Part shown: piece after piece, positions 50,646 to 61,941 of the stretch
How the letters are laid out: every line of letters starts with the position of its first letter
Position numbering within the stretch: position 1 is the first letter of the stretch
Source of the DNA: Muraenolepis orangiensis
Taxonomy: Eukaryota; Chordata; Actinopteri; Gadiformes; Muraenolepididae
DNA length: 64,000 nucleotides
Assembly: GCA_027704905.1 (NCBI GenBank)
Contig: CM051005.1
Location: 9,194,714 to 9,258,713 of the forward strand
Direction: 5' to 3'
The notes under the pieces: generated by a model
What the model was told of the DNA's origin: nothing
What the model saw: only the letters and a program-made list of their open reading frames with translations
The model's database searches: none
Made by a program: the position numbers and the translations under genes

Positions 50646-51053
50646 CCTTTGTTACGTCACGAGTTTGTAGACAGAAACTCCGGGTGGCCGCTTGTATATG
50701 TTAATCTAATACACATGGCTCTTACAATGCATACAGTATCACAGACAGTGTTTTTTTAGTTATCTCAAAGACTGACTTTTAGTATTATTTTAGTATTTAG
50801 TTTTCATAATAGTACAAAGCCTGTTTGCCTGCTCTTCTACTCTAGTGAGTTTAGTTCCCTGTGTTCCAAGAGACTGTTTAATTTCAGTGCCTTTGTTGTT
50901 CTGACTAAACCTTCACTTAAGACAGTCGCACGTTCTCACTTGGTGTCTGTGTATGGTTATTATCAGCATATAACACACCTCCCAGATAAAAACAGCAACG
51001 CTGATGCTAAATTGACTATCCATAATTTTCTGTATTCTTTCTTATTCTCAAGG
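50646..51053 (+). promoter_or_regulatory. IRG-B upstream region
   Basis: Between the CCAAT array and the coding exon. GTTTAATTTC at 50876-50885 is the conserved near-ISRE element found at the same distance in IRG-A and IRG-C. TTTCTTATTCTCAAG directly before the ATG looks like a splice acceptor, so an upstream non-coding exon is likely. The frame is open from 50940 but contains no ATG before 51054. Confidence 0.4.
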
Positions 51054-52497
51054 ATGTCCGAGGAAACCAAAGTGACTGAAGATATTCAAACGGCCCTGAA
51101 AAACAATGGCACACACGCAGCTGCATTAATAACCCAAAAGTATTTGAAATATCTTGATAGTATTCCACTGAACATTGCTGTCACAGGAGAGAGTGGATCT
51201 GGAAAGTCCACATTTGTTAATGCCTTTAGGGGAATAGACAACAGAGATGATAGAGCGGCCCCTACTGGTGTTGTGGAAACTACCATGAAGTCTGAGGCTT
51301 ACCCACATCCAACATATCCAAATGTTACAGTTTGGGATCTGCCGGGAATTGGAACCACCAAATTCCCAGCTGATCAGTACCTGAAGCACGTAGGGTTTGA
51401 AAAGTTTGATTTTTTCATCATCGTATCATCTGACCGATTCAGAGAGAACGATGTCACGCTGGCTCAGGAGATCATGAAAATGGGCAAGACTTTCTACTTT
51501 GTCCGCGCTAAGATTGACAGCAATCTGGATTCTGCGAAAAAGAGCCAGAAGAACCACGACGAAGAAAAGACACTCCAGAAAATCAAGGAAAATTGCATTC
51601 AAGGTTAGCTGTGTGTGTACTGTAAATATGAAATATTTCAATTGTTTTAAAGGAGCACTGCTCAATGTTTCAGTATAAAACATGTTATATATATTACATA
51701 TAATTGAAATAGCATGCAAAGATGACTCTAAAATAATATTATAGAAGAGAAAAGCTCATTTGATCCTCAATGCTGAGTCCTAGTACAGTCCAGTACGGTA
51801 CAGTTGAAACATGTTTCCACACTCCTTCCTGACCACATTAAGTTCCTCCTGTCTTCCATTTCCAACAGGACTTGAAGAACAAGATGTGACGGCTCCTCAG
51901 GTCTTCCTGGTCTCCAACTTTGATCTCCGTTTGTACGACTTCCCCACCCTCCAGGACAACATGGAGAGAGACCTTCCATCACACAAGAGAAATGTTCTGA
52001 TCTTGGCCCTTCCCAACATCTCTCAAAGCAACATTAGGAAGAAGAAAGATGTTCTCCATTCACAAATGAAGTACTATGCCTTATTATCTGCAGCTGTAGC
52101 AGCTGTACCTATCCCTGGGGATTCTATTACTGCTGATTTAGGCATTCTGGTCGGTGTTATTAAACAGTATTTGTCTGAGTTTGGTCTTGATGAAAAGTCA
52201 CTTGAGAAACTTTCCAATGACACAAAAAAGCCTTTAGATGAGCTTAAGGCAGTCTTGAAATATATTTGTTCTGGAAAGGATATAACGAAAGATCTTGTTG
52301 GTTTAATGATGCGTGAAACGTCACTAAATGAGGTATGTGTTGCAGTAGAGGAAGGTTTAAGATTGATTCCTTTTGTTGGATTCCTAATGGCGGCTTTTCT
52401 TTCTTATGGTTTCATTTACAGGTTTTTGAGTCATGTTCTTGACAGCCTTGCTGTTGATGCAGAAAATGTTCTGATAAAAGCATTTGACATTCAGTAA
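51054..52497 (+). CDS. IRG-B: intact interferon-inducible (IRG) GTPase, 2 coding exons
   Basis: IRG-family GTPase, a cytosolic or membrane-associated effector of cell-autonomous immunity. Exons 51054-51603 and 51869-52497, GT-AG intron of 265 bases, joined in phase 1 (GGA), giving 392 aa, typical of fish IRG proteins. G1 is GESGSGKS (residues 45-52), switch region with T at 71 (RAAPTGVVETT), G3 is DLPG (95-98), G4-like RAKID (151-155). The C-terminal half is helical, with a hydrophobic hairpin LIPFVGFLMAAFLSYGFIYR near residues 340-365 and a final AFDIQ. The lysine form of G1 (GKS, not GMS) makes it a GKS-class IRG. It is downstream of a 34-bp CCAAT array. Closest relatives are IRG-A and IRG-C in this window. 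Confidence 0.92.
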
Positions 52498-53274
52498 TGT
52501 CAGGTAATGCGGTAGCCTCCAGCGGTGAGGAACAATGAACACTTAAATGAACAATGAATGTTTAAAAAAGGGTAAAAAGTGATTCAGTAGTTAGTGATAC
52601 AAAGTGTTTGCTGATGTTTTATTGGTTTCTTTTAATTACTGGTGAAACATGACATTGGGTTAAATGATTGGTTAAATGTTGTGTTTTTAATGGGCATGCC
52701 ATGTCCAGGCCTGTTATCCACAGCAGGGCTAATGGGGCTGAGAGGTCCCTGAACCCAAAGGCCACTTGTAATATTATTAAATATATGTTTTTACAGGACA
52801 TAACCTGACCTGACAGTCAACTCTCAGTCAGAGAGTGGTGGAGAGACTTCATTCATGTTTTATTATTACAGCTTTACTATAACTACAGCTATAACCTTTC
52901 TCACTCATCTCATCATTATCATATTACGTTGAAATGACTTGTTGTTTACATGCTATATTCTTTTCAATTATAATTCCTTCAGCAGAGGTAAGATTATTAT
53001 GTTATAATAACTGTTTTATTATTTGATTATTGATTTTTTGAAACAAAACTGAAAATGTAATTAAAATGTTAAGTTTTGAAAATGTTTCTATTATGATTAC
53101 ATTGGCCTTCTATATCTTTTAAACTCATCTAAAGCAGTCATGCAATTATATTACCACTGTTACGGCCAGCTCGTATTACTGTTACTGTTGGCACTTACTT
53201 TAGTAACTGAAATGACATTTATTTCACCAATATAATAATAACAAATACATACATATGTCTATATGGGGGTATAA

Positions 53275-53308
<34 letters not shown>

Positions 53309-54339
53309 CAGAATCCAAAAAGGGCTGAGCTGTTGACCTCAGGGGGTTTTATCCCCCACACCTCCACCAGGTGTGGGTGATGAACAATCAGCTTCCCCAC
53401 TGCTGCTTGCTCTCTGTTGCCCCCTGGTGGCCACTATAGAGACGGCTGGGGACACAGGGGCTCGTTTCACCACACATATATATGTCATATTTAACCCTCA
53501 CACATTCACACACATAAATACAAGTATTTTAAACTTGTGAGTTGTGATTAATCAAAGCCTGTTATATAAATGTACTCAGTTAAGTTATTTAATAGTTTGC
53601 CCTACTTATAACCGAGTCATTATATGCATTGGTTTTAGAGCTCAATAAACCGTCAGTTAGAAATAGTACATGTAAAAATGTAGGCAGAAGCCTTATCGTG
53701 CCTACACTTTACAATACAAATAAGATGTATACAACACCTGTGCTTTAAGACTATTTTGGTTGTCAGTGTACAGTGTGCTGTGAAGAATAGTGCAATGGCT
53801 ACAATAAAAGTATAACAGTATAACAGAGTGAAACATAATACAATACATTCAAATAAATGCATGTGTGTATATATAGCACACAATGTTCATTATATCTACG
53901 CAAGAGACTCTTAAAGTCATCCCCAAAGATCTGCTTGCATTCCTTCATTAGCTACGGACGAGACTTGAACCGGTGACCTTGTGATCAACACCATGTCTGA
54001 CCATGTGGCACACAAAGCCCCACACAAAACTGGCTAAGGCAATTACTTTTCTGTATTTTGCAATGAATAAAAACAATTTAATAGGTGGGCAATTGAAAAG
54101 AAGCATGTTTAATATATTCTTTCTAGTTTCCAGTATAAACGTATACTTATATCTATCCAACGCAATTGTATTGCATCGACTTTAATATATTTGTATATAC
54201 TTAGTCTATACCAGGTTTCTTTTCTTTCATTTCTTTTAAAGTTTTATTTTATTTGTCATTGTATTTTGCACAATTACATGGCTGCTGTCTATGAATGGGT
54301 GAATGTGAGGTTATAATAATTATAAAGGGTTTGGGATGA
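52498..54339. other. Region downstream of IRG-B
   Basis: The shared IRG 3' flank runs to about 52990. A (GT)n lies at 53277-53307. 53310-53480 has a promoter- or LTR-like unit (CCACACCTCCACCAGGTGTG). A tRNA-like GGTTCAAGTC box on the minus strand lies at about 53963-53973, probably a SINE remnant. No gene. Confidence 0.5.
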
Positions 54340-54690
54340 AAGCTTTAATAATATGAACAGTCCATTTTCCACTTGTTTATTTCATGAACAAAAACAACAT
54401 TTTGGGGAAATCACGTCATTTGGGGAGGGGGGGGGGTTATGGAGTACATACCAAAACAGAGGAGAAATGACATGTAAAATGGTTCTAATATGAACTCAAA
54501 CTCTTTGATTGGTGGAGAAGTGCTTCAGATCCGAGGGTAAGGAATGTGGGTTCAGTAAGGCAGAGGTGGGACACACACACACACACACACACACACGCGC
54601 ACGCACGCTGTTTCCCACCCGATGACCCAACAAAAGACCCCCACCCAAAACCGTTACAAAAACAGACCACTATAGAAACCTTCATTCACC
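54340..54690. repeat. Third copy of the palindrome-arm repeat
   Basis: Matches 45200-45530 in the same orientation: GAACAGTCCATTTTCCACTT, a G-run, and a (CA)n at 54573-54596 before CGCTGTTTCCCACCCG. It ends before the prmt5 remnant. Confidence 0.75.
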
Positions 54691-54786
54691 TCGTGGCCAT
54701 CTTGGCTCTAACCTAAATCCCCGAGCCCGGAACCAAGATGGCCACCAGGCGAATTGGTGGGTTGGCTGCAGGGGGGCGTGGCCTCT

Positions 54787-55810
54787 TCACAGGCCGATGG
54801 TGTAGGAGCGGCCGGCGGGGTTGTGGATGGCGGAGCAGCTGGGCTCCGTCACCGCCCACTCGTACCACACCTTCTTGCCGTTGTTGCAGCGCCAGAAGTG
54901 CACAGTGACATCATCAGTGCGGGACAAGCGGATGGGTTGCTGTCAGCGGGTGGGGGTTGAGGATAACATTTTATTTTTTTAAAGAGGCATCAAACAGAAG
55001 TTTTGATGACTTAAAACAGTGAGCATTTCAGTAGTAGAAGGTAAACAAACTGCATTGATATAGCTTTAGCTTTGGTCAGGCGCAGTTAAGGTTAGAATGT
55101 CTCGCTCAGGGACACCTCCACACTCTGCTAGGAGGTAAAGCAGGTTGGGGGGGGGGGTGAACCAGAAACCTTCTGTTTTACAGACGACTGGCTCTACCTC
55201 ACAAGCTACTACCTGCCTAGACGGTTAAGTCTTCGCCTGCTAAATAGCGATTGTATTGTTAAGATACATAACATTTTTTGTTGGAAAAGCTGATTTGTAG
55301 ACGTACCTTGAGTGGGAAGAGGATGGGGAACCAGGAGAACATCCCCTTTGAATGAGTCACTGGTTTGATACCTGCGGCACAAAGACATCACGTTGGAGAA
55401 CACTCAAAAACGGAACACTTTATTGATATTATTGAATCCTTCAAGACACAAACACCACTCAGATCAGGCAGGATGAAAACTGCATAGACAAGAGGATAAT
55501 CACTCAAAATATTATTTAGAGAAATGTGAAGGTGAAATTAAATTACATGGTTACATTTTAACAAACAATATACGCACAAATTGTGTGTATATTGACCCCA
55601 GGAGTTGACCTAACACACGGGTGCATGCATACAGAACATGGCTGCCATTTCCTCAATGCGCTCTCGATTCCACGCATTCAGACTCACGTGACGATGGCGT
55701 TGGGGTTCTTCTCCACGGCGTAGATCTTCAGCTTCCTGTCGGCGTGGTGTGCGGCGCTCAGGGCGGCGTTGACCAGCGGACCGCGGCCCGCCCCCAGCAC
55801 CATCAGCACC
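54787..55810 (-). pseudogene. prmt5: prmt5 remnant, three exons, internally deleted
   Basis: Protein arginine methyltransferase 5 makes symmetric dimethyl-arginine with WDR77. Three exons with clean splice sites remain. 55810-55688 gives VLMVLGAGRGPLVNAALSAA and then YAVEKNPNAIVT (the SAM-binding Rossmann start). 55371-55307 gives THSKGMFSWFPILFPLK. 54939-54787 gives VHFWRCNNGKKVWYEWAVTE, SCSAIHNPAGRSYTIGL and the TGA stop (the true PRMT5 C terminus). About 160 residues between the first two exons, including the catalytic double-E loop, are missing: only 316 bases separate them and hold no exon. The first exon ends in phase 2 but the next begins in phase 1, so direct splicing shifts the frame. 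No more 5' exons are seen to the right. A pseudogene is likely; a collapsed assembly is the alternative. Confidence 0.82.
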
Positions 55811-56087
55811 CTGTGGGCGGGACCCAGTTGGTTAGGGGAGGAGCCAATCGGAAACGGATGTCATTAATGTTTCTATTCTGGTGACCATGTTTGTTGTTGT
55901 GGTCGTCGTGGCGATCCGTTACGACCAAACATTTTTATTATGCAGTGTCTTGTGTCCGCTCTGTTCTGTCCACGTTTGTTTCCCCCAGGTGTTAGTCAAT
56001 CATCTATTGTACCTGCCCCGTCGTCCAATCAGAGGACCATCTGTCCCCTTAATATGTGATGTCTTTTTGTTTGAGTTGAGGGTAGAG
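55811..56087. other. Spacer upstream of prmt5 remnant
   Basis: GT-rich sequence and a CACCTGTT-like text resembling retroelement LTRs, ending in the hAT target site GGGTAGAG at 56080-56087. No exon recognised. Confidence 0.5.
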
Positions 56088-57359
56088 CAGTGGCGGCTCG
56101 TCCATAGGGGCGCTCGGGCCCCTATGGGCCCGAGCACAATTGAGTCACATTGAGTGACTCAATTGTAGCAAAGAAACCAGTCACGCATGCGCCACTCAAT
56201 TCATAGCCTAGTTGAACCTAGTTATTTGTAAAGCCTGTACTGCTCTGCTCTCAGTTCGCGTCTTGCTGTCTGAGGAAAGGTACGTTTTTGTTGTCCCGGT
56301 TATAGTTTTACATTTATTTTTATTGTGGACGATGTAAACGTAAAGTAAAGGGGATAAGAAATGTTGGTCTTGCTGTATAAACATGCAGCTTGTGTCATTT
56401 GTATGTAAACGGTGTGGATTGGGGTTTTGTAAGTTTATCGTGGACACGTGCTTCCCCAATGCTAGCTACAGGGTCCTCCGTGTGTTTGTCTGCTAATATA
56501 TGCTGTGGTCGAATGTATTAAGCATTTGTATTTTATTTAATTTGTTTAATTCAGAAGCATTTGTTAATGAGTCAGTTCGCGTCTTGCTGTCTGAGGAGAG
56601 AATAGTTGTATAGTTATAGTTGTGTAGTTCTTGTATAGTTAGTATAGCATAGGTACATAGATTAAACTGTATATTGTATAGTAGTGTAGTGTACATAGGA
56701 CCCAGTACCTTTTAATTTGTAAGCTTAACATTGTATTGCATTTTATCTCAGGACTTGTATCAGGTCTATTTTATTATCTTCTATTTTGTTCTAATTACTT
56801 TTGCACAATCGAATGTAAGACCATATTTTTAGGTATTATTTTTGATGGCACACTGGGTAGTCTTTCTAATATAAGACCATATTTTTTTCTTACGTTTATT
56901 TTCTACTAGGTATTACTGTGTTCATAATTGCTAATTGAAGCACCATATAATAAATGTTCTTTCACCATAAGTTTCAAGTTTGTTTATTATTTGTCACAAC
57001 AAAATACAGAATACTTTATGATGAAATGCTTGTTTCTGTATGAGCCCCTGAGATTGTGCTACATACAGTAAAAATAAAGTAAGTATAAAAAAAAGAAATT
57101 AAGCAGTAAGTAAAGGAATGTTCAGTCAATATACATATATACAATACAGAGTAGAATGAGTAACAGTGAGGTTTATATTTATATTATGTATAGTTTTTTA
57201 TTTTTATTTCTTTAATTCGCCCTCTCGGTCGTTTACATGGAGAAATGGCGCCACCGTCTGGGAAAATGCGGTATTGCACAGCAGATATGATTTAAAAAAA
57301 AATATTGAGAATTGTTTACCCTGCGCCCCTCCTACTTCGGATGTCACCGGCCGCCACTG
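56088..57359 (+). mobile_element. hAT-type element with perfect 8-bp target duplication, 1272 bp
   Basis: Starts CAGTGGCGGCTCG at 56088 and ends CCGGCCGCCACTG at 57359; the first ten bases are inverted repeats. It is flanked by GGGTAGAG at 56080-56087 and 57360-57367, the 8-bp duplication expected for hAT insertion. The interior is AT-rich with no transposase, so it is non-autonomous. A fragment of the same family ends at 36332. Confidence 0.9.
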
Positions 57360-57367
57360 GGGTAGAG

Positions 57368-58359
57368 AGTAGACAGAGGGTTGCTTTGCTGTCCGGCAGC
57401 GTATTTTGGATTTGCTGTTTGAGTTGACACATTAGAGATCTGAGATTAGAGACTTTAGATCTGACATCCGTGACTTGAGAAGTCTAGATAGGTTTAGATT
57501 GTTGTTATAGTTTTGTATACCTACTGAGTAGACAGATTATAATTAGTTGCTTTTGTGAATGCTCTGTATGTGGTACATTATTTATTTTCCAGGAGAAAGG
57601 TTACAGGTATGCAGCCCATGGGATACACTGCATCACACAGCGTTACCCGTTAATAAAAACACTACTTTCGGAGCGGGTGCTGTCCTTTGCATTTTCATTA
57701 GTCCGTTTTCATTAGGCAGTTTAGTTTGTTTTATTTTTTTCTTATATTTGGCACCGTTCCGAGTTCCCTTATATTCCCTGCAGGGATATATTTTTTAATA
57801 AACTTGGTTATTCCTTTGTATTTTGGTTGTTTGCCGGGCACTTCGCGCAGGTGCGCTTGGCCCTGGCGCCGCCAGGTCCTGAAAAGCAGCGTTATGGTTG
57901 GACGGTTAACATCATTCATCATTCATCATTGCTTACCTCCTGCATTGCTGAAAGAAATTGGAGGGTGAGTGCGGCTCGACGCGGCCTTATAGGCACGGTG
58001 CAGTGGGGAATGTGGGCGGATTGGTACATTGCTGAAAATGTTCAGTGCACGCAGTGCGCCCACGGGACATGCCCATAAGGTGAAGCCTAGACTCCTTAGC
58101 CTATAAGAAATAGAACAACCAACCTGGCTATGTGCCTGAACGTGAGGGACTGGTGTTTTTATTCCTAAATCTTTAAAATATCAAAAACACATGATATTTG
58201 CTTTTTGCCTGGATTATATCTCTTAATTACTTCGTATCTGTTGAATGTTATACTATGTGGAAGAATTTTGTCTTAATGCTATCACTTATTATTATAAAAT
58301 GCCATTCATTTTAAGCTTACTAGGTTAGTGGCGGATGTCTATATTATATAGTATGATGA
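57368..58359. other. Unassigned spacer
   Basis: Resumes the sequence interrupted by the hAT element. TATATTTTTTAATAAACTTG at 57786-57805 could be a retroelement LTR poly(A) site. GCGCAGGTGCGCTTGGCCCT at 57846 and the following GC-rich patch are unrecognised. No gene. Confidence 0.45.
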
Positions 58360-59340
58360 TATATGATGGCATCCCCGGTGGCGTGCTCAGGAACTGCGCT
58401 GACATTTTCAACATGTCACTAGCTCAGGCAGTTGTCCCAGCGTGCTTTAAAACCACCTCCATTGTGCCAGTGCCAAAACACTCCTCTGCAGCGAGCCTCA
58501 ACGACTTCCGCCCTGTTGCACTCACCCCCATCATCATAAACTGCTTAGAGAGGCTAGTCCTGGCTCACCTCAAATCTGGCCTCTTACCCTCACTGGATAA
58601 ACACCAATTTGCCTACAGTGAGAACAGGAGCATGGAGGATGCCATCTCCTCAGCCCACTCTGCTCTGTCCCACACTGATGAGAGCAACACCCACGAGAGA
58701 ATGCTGTTCATTGGCTTCAGCTCAGCATTCAATACCATCATCTCCCCCAAACTCATATTCAAACTTGGTGACCTCATGAAAACCAAGAATCTTGACATTA
58801 ACACCTTTGTCTGTAACTAGTTATTGGACTTCCTTACTAACAGACCCCAGTCTGTCAGGTTAGACAATCTCACATCCTCCATCCTCACCCTGAGAGAGAG
58901 AGAGAAGATCATCGGGTGTGCACTTCCATGCATTGAGGAGATCTGTAGATGTCGGAAGAAGGTCATCACCATTACAAAGGGCTGCAACCACCCTAGGCAC
59001 CATCTCTTCTCCCCCTACCGTCTGGTCGCCGGTTCTGCTGCATCCGTACAACGACTACCAGGTTTTTTACACAGGCGGTGCGCCTACTGAACTGCTAGGA
59101 GTGCTGCCACTATCATAACATTGTCATTAACATTACACTATCATACTTTGCTGGACTTTCTGGACTCATTCCAGTTACTGCACTGTACTGCACTGTATTC
59201 ATGATGCTGCTGCTGTACTACTGCTCCACTTTAATTGCGTTTAAATATTTTTGCACAATTCAAAACATCCGTCACTATATTGTTCTTTTTATGTTAATTT
59301 TTATTGTATATAGTATTTTTATAGTATTGTTTTAAAAATT
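58360..59340 (+). mobile_element. L2-type LINE, truncated and internally deleted
   Basis: Plus-strand RT text DFRPVALTPIIINCLERLVL, SGLLPSLDKHQFAYSENRSM and SSAFNTIISPKLIFKLGD, then the same TAG after DINTFVCN as in the copy at 29478, followed by a jump at about 58895 into the 3' part (GCNHPRHHLFSPYRL). Dead, but very similar to the other copy. Confidence 0.85.
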
Positions 59341-59824
59341 CCTACTGCGGGAGTAAAGCGGCCAAATCATAAAGATATAAGAAAGAAATATAACTCAAAG
59401 CAAAGTGCCGCTGAGGCACCCGTTAGCGAATCCTACGCATTGGAAAAAATTAAGGTCCAAGCAAAATTCGTTTTAGTGCAATTTATTTGACACATACAAG
59501 TACGTTTTTTCTTAGTTCTTACCCGATGGCAAAAAACCATATGCCGACCGGGTGCTCCTCACTACCACCTGTTTCCCAGATCTATAATGAGCAGGTCCCC
59601 CCGGCTCCGGTGCCCAAAGGCTGCCTTTTCAAAACAGAGGCATAGTACAACTTATTTGATAAGCTTAAGTAAGAATTAAAAGGAAGATTTACTATAAACA
59701 AAAAAGAACAATAAAACAAATGGATAACTATTAAATAATATAAGCTCCTAGATATGGCTTCATCAGGGAGGGAATGGGGAGTAAGCATTCCATTGTACTT
59801 GTTGCAAATGGCCAATAAAACATC
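59341..59824. other. Unassigned spacer before IRG-E
   Basis: Includes AATTTATTTGACACATACAA and a GGTCCCCCCGGCTCC patch. No recognised element; possibly LTR debris. Confidence 0.4.
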
Positions 59825-60019
59825 TTGTATGCTGCGTAATATGTCACAAAGTGTGATATGTGTTGCAGCAAAAGAAGGTTCCAGATGGATTCCTTTAGTT
59901 GGACTCTAGTAGCGGCTGGTCTTTCTTATGGTTTCATTTACAGGTTTGTGAGTCATGTTCTTGACAGCCTTGCTGTTGATGCAGAAAATGTTCTGATAAA
60001 AGCATTGGACATTCAGTGA
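59825..60019 (+). pseudogene. IRG-E: C-terminal IRG fragment
   Basis: Begins GCTGCGTAATATGTCACAAA and carries RWIPLVGL, the same TAGTAG as IRG-D, then YGFIYRFVSHVLDSLAVDAE and a TGA at 60017-60019. No GTPase domain. It is followed by the common 3' flank (60020-60640). Confidence 0.85.
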
Positions 60020-60649
60020 TGTCAGGTAATGCGGTAGCCTCCAGCGGTGAGGAACAATGAACACTTAAATGAAACAATGGGTAAAAAGTGTTATAAGTGA
60101 ATCAGTAGTTAGTGATACACAGTGTTTGCTGATTGGTTTGTATTTAATTACTGGTGAAACATGACATTGGGTTAAATGTTGTGTTTTTAATGGGCATGCT
60201 ATGTCCAGGCCTGTTATCCACAGCAGGGATAATGGGGCTAGGAGAGGTGCCTGAACCCAAAGGCCACTTAATAGAATGTAATATTATTAAATATAGATTT
60301 GACAGGACATAACCTGACCTGACAGTCACTCTCAGTCAGAGAGTGGGGGAGAGACTTCATTAGTTATTTTTATATTTTATGTTTCCAGATTGCAGCTTTA
60401 CAACAGCTACCTTGATGGTTAACATTACTGCAACACATTACATCTTATTTGTTTCTCTTTCATCTCATTAATATCATAATACGTTGAAATTACGTGTTGT
60501 ATATGTTGTGAAATTAACACGTTTAATTATAATTCCTTCTGCCTTGAAAAAAAAAATGATTACGTGAAATAATAATATTTTTGTTATTTAAAAACAGACA
60601 GAAGATTATTAGCCTGTGAATGTTTGGGGGTTAAATAATAAATATATTT

Positions 60650-60865
60650 GTATCCTTGAAACAGCCTCATGCAGTGAGAATGTCCACAATGGGGTCCTTG
60701 AAACAGCCTCATGTATCACTGAGAATGTCCACAATGGAGTCCTTGAAACAGCGTCATGCAGTGAGAATGTCCACAATGGGGTCCTTGAAACAGCCTCATG
60801 CAGTGAGAATATCCACAATGGAGTCCTTGAAACAGCCTCACGTATCACTGAGAATGGCCATCATC
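60650..60865 (+). repeat. 42-bp minisatellite, five to six copies
   Basis: Same unit as 48115-48300. It leads directly into the CTCAATGTCTGTGTGGCAGG segment (60872-61115), without the GCGCTATATAAA repeat and LINE tail that intervene at the IRG-D unit. Confidence 0.85.
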
Positions 60866-61119
60866 CGGCTCTCAATGTCTGTGTGGCAGGGCAACCACCC
60901 CCATCAACAACCCCCTTCTGCCACCGGTCATCCCCGACGGCTTCTTCCTTCCTCCGTCCCTGAGGGTCATTCTGTTTTATATTCTCTAAAACACTCCTCC
61001 TCAACTGCAGGGTGAACCCTTTAACTGCTGAGAAATTACATTTGTGCCTAACACATTACTTATCTAAAGGGTGGTGTACACGGGAACACTCTTAACACAT
61101 GATTACACACTTTTAACTT

Positions 61120-61735
61120 TTTGGTCAGGGTACAACAAACATCTACTACTCCTATTGGTTAGGGTACAACAAACATCTACTACTCCTATTGGTCACGGTA
61201 CAACAAACATCTACTACTCCTATTGGTCATGGTACAACAAACATCTACTACTCCTATTGGTCACGGTACAACAAACATCTACTACTCCTATTGGTCACGG
61301 TACAACAAACATCTACTACTCCTATTGGTCACGGTACAACACACATCTACTACTCCTATTAGTCAGGGTACAACAAACATCTACTACTCCTATTGGTCAC
61401 GGTACAACAAACATCTACTACTCCTATTGGTCACGGTACAACAAACATCTACTACTCCTATTGGTCACGGTACAACAAACTTCTACTACTCCTATTGGTC
61501 AGGGTACAACACACATCTACTACTCCTATTGGTCACGGTACAACAAACATCTACTACTCCTATTGGTCACGGTACAACAAACATCTACTACTCCTATTGG
61601 TCAGGGTACAACAAACATCTACTACTCCTATTGGTCACGGTACAACAAACATCTACTACTCCTATTGGTCAGGGTACAACACACATCTACTACTCCTATT
61701 GGTCACGGTACAACAAACATCTACTACTCCTATTG
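61120..61735 (+). repeat. 34-bp CCAAT minisatellite, 18 copies, upstream of IRG-C
   Basis: Eighteen head-to-tail 34-base units (616 bases). Units differ mainly at GGTCACGG, GGTCAGGG or GGTCATGG and in CATC, CTTC or ACATC. The array stops at CTATTGAGTTTAG, about 205 bases before the IRG-C ATG. Because 102 bases equal three units, long frames repeating TNIYYSYWSRYNKHLLLLLV run through it; these are not genes. Confidence 0.95.
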
Positions 61736-61941
61736 AGTTTAGTTCCCTGTGTTCCAAGAGACTGTTTAATTTCAGTGCCTTTGTTGTTCTGACTAAACCT
61801 TCAGTAAAGACAGTCGCACGTTCTCACTTGGTGTCTGTGTATGGTTATTATCAGCATATAACACACCTCCCAGATAAAAACAGCAACGCTGATGCTAAAT
61901 TGACTATCAATAATTTTCTCTATTCTTTCTTATTCTCAAGG
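61736..61941 (+). promoter_or_regulatory. IRG-C proximal upstream region
   Basis: The proximal 205 bases match IRG-B (50849-51053), including GTTTAATTTC at 61764-61773 and the TTTCTTATTCTCAAG acceptor-like end before the ATG. The 200-base segment that separates array and promoter in IRG-B is absent, so the CCAAT array abuts the core region here. Confidence 0.4.

Noticed and set aside
50940..51053. N-terminal extension of about 38 codons before the IRG ATG, open in all three copies
   Set aside because: It begins at TTG, has no ATG, and is followed by an acceptor-like TTCTTATTCTCAAG immediately before the ATG. Openness is explained by recent duplication.
53945..54010. Possible tRNA gene on the minus strand (GGTTCAAGTC box)
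   Set aside because: Only box B-like and partial A-like text are present and no clean cloverleaf can be drawn; more likely a SINE remnant.
61120..61735. CRISPR-like appearance of regularly spaced 34-bp repeats
   Set aside because: The units are directly adjacent with no unique spacers, in a vertebrate genome. It is a minisatellite.
61071..61792. Long open frames repeating a 34-residue Tyr/Leu/Thr-rich motif, one continuing into the IRG-C coding exon
   Set aside because: The frame is a by-product of a 34-bp tandem repeat without stops (three units equal 34 codons). No ATG-led start or splice support exists, and the same unit occurs in non-coding places on both strands.
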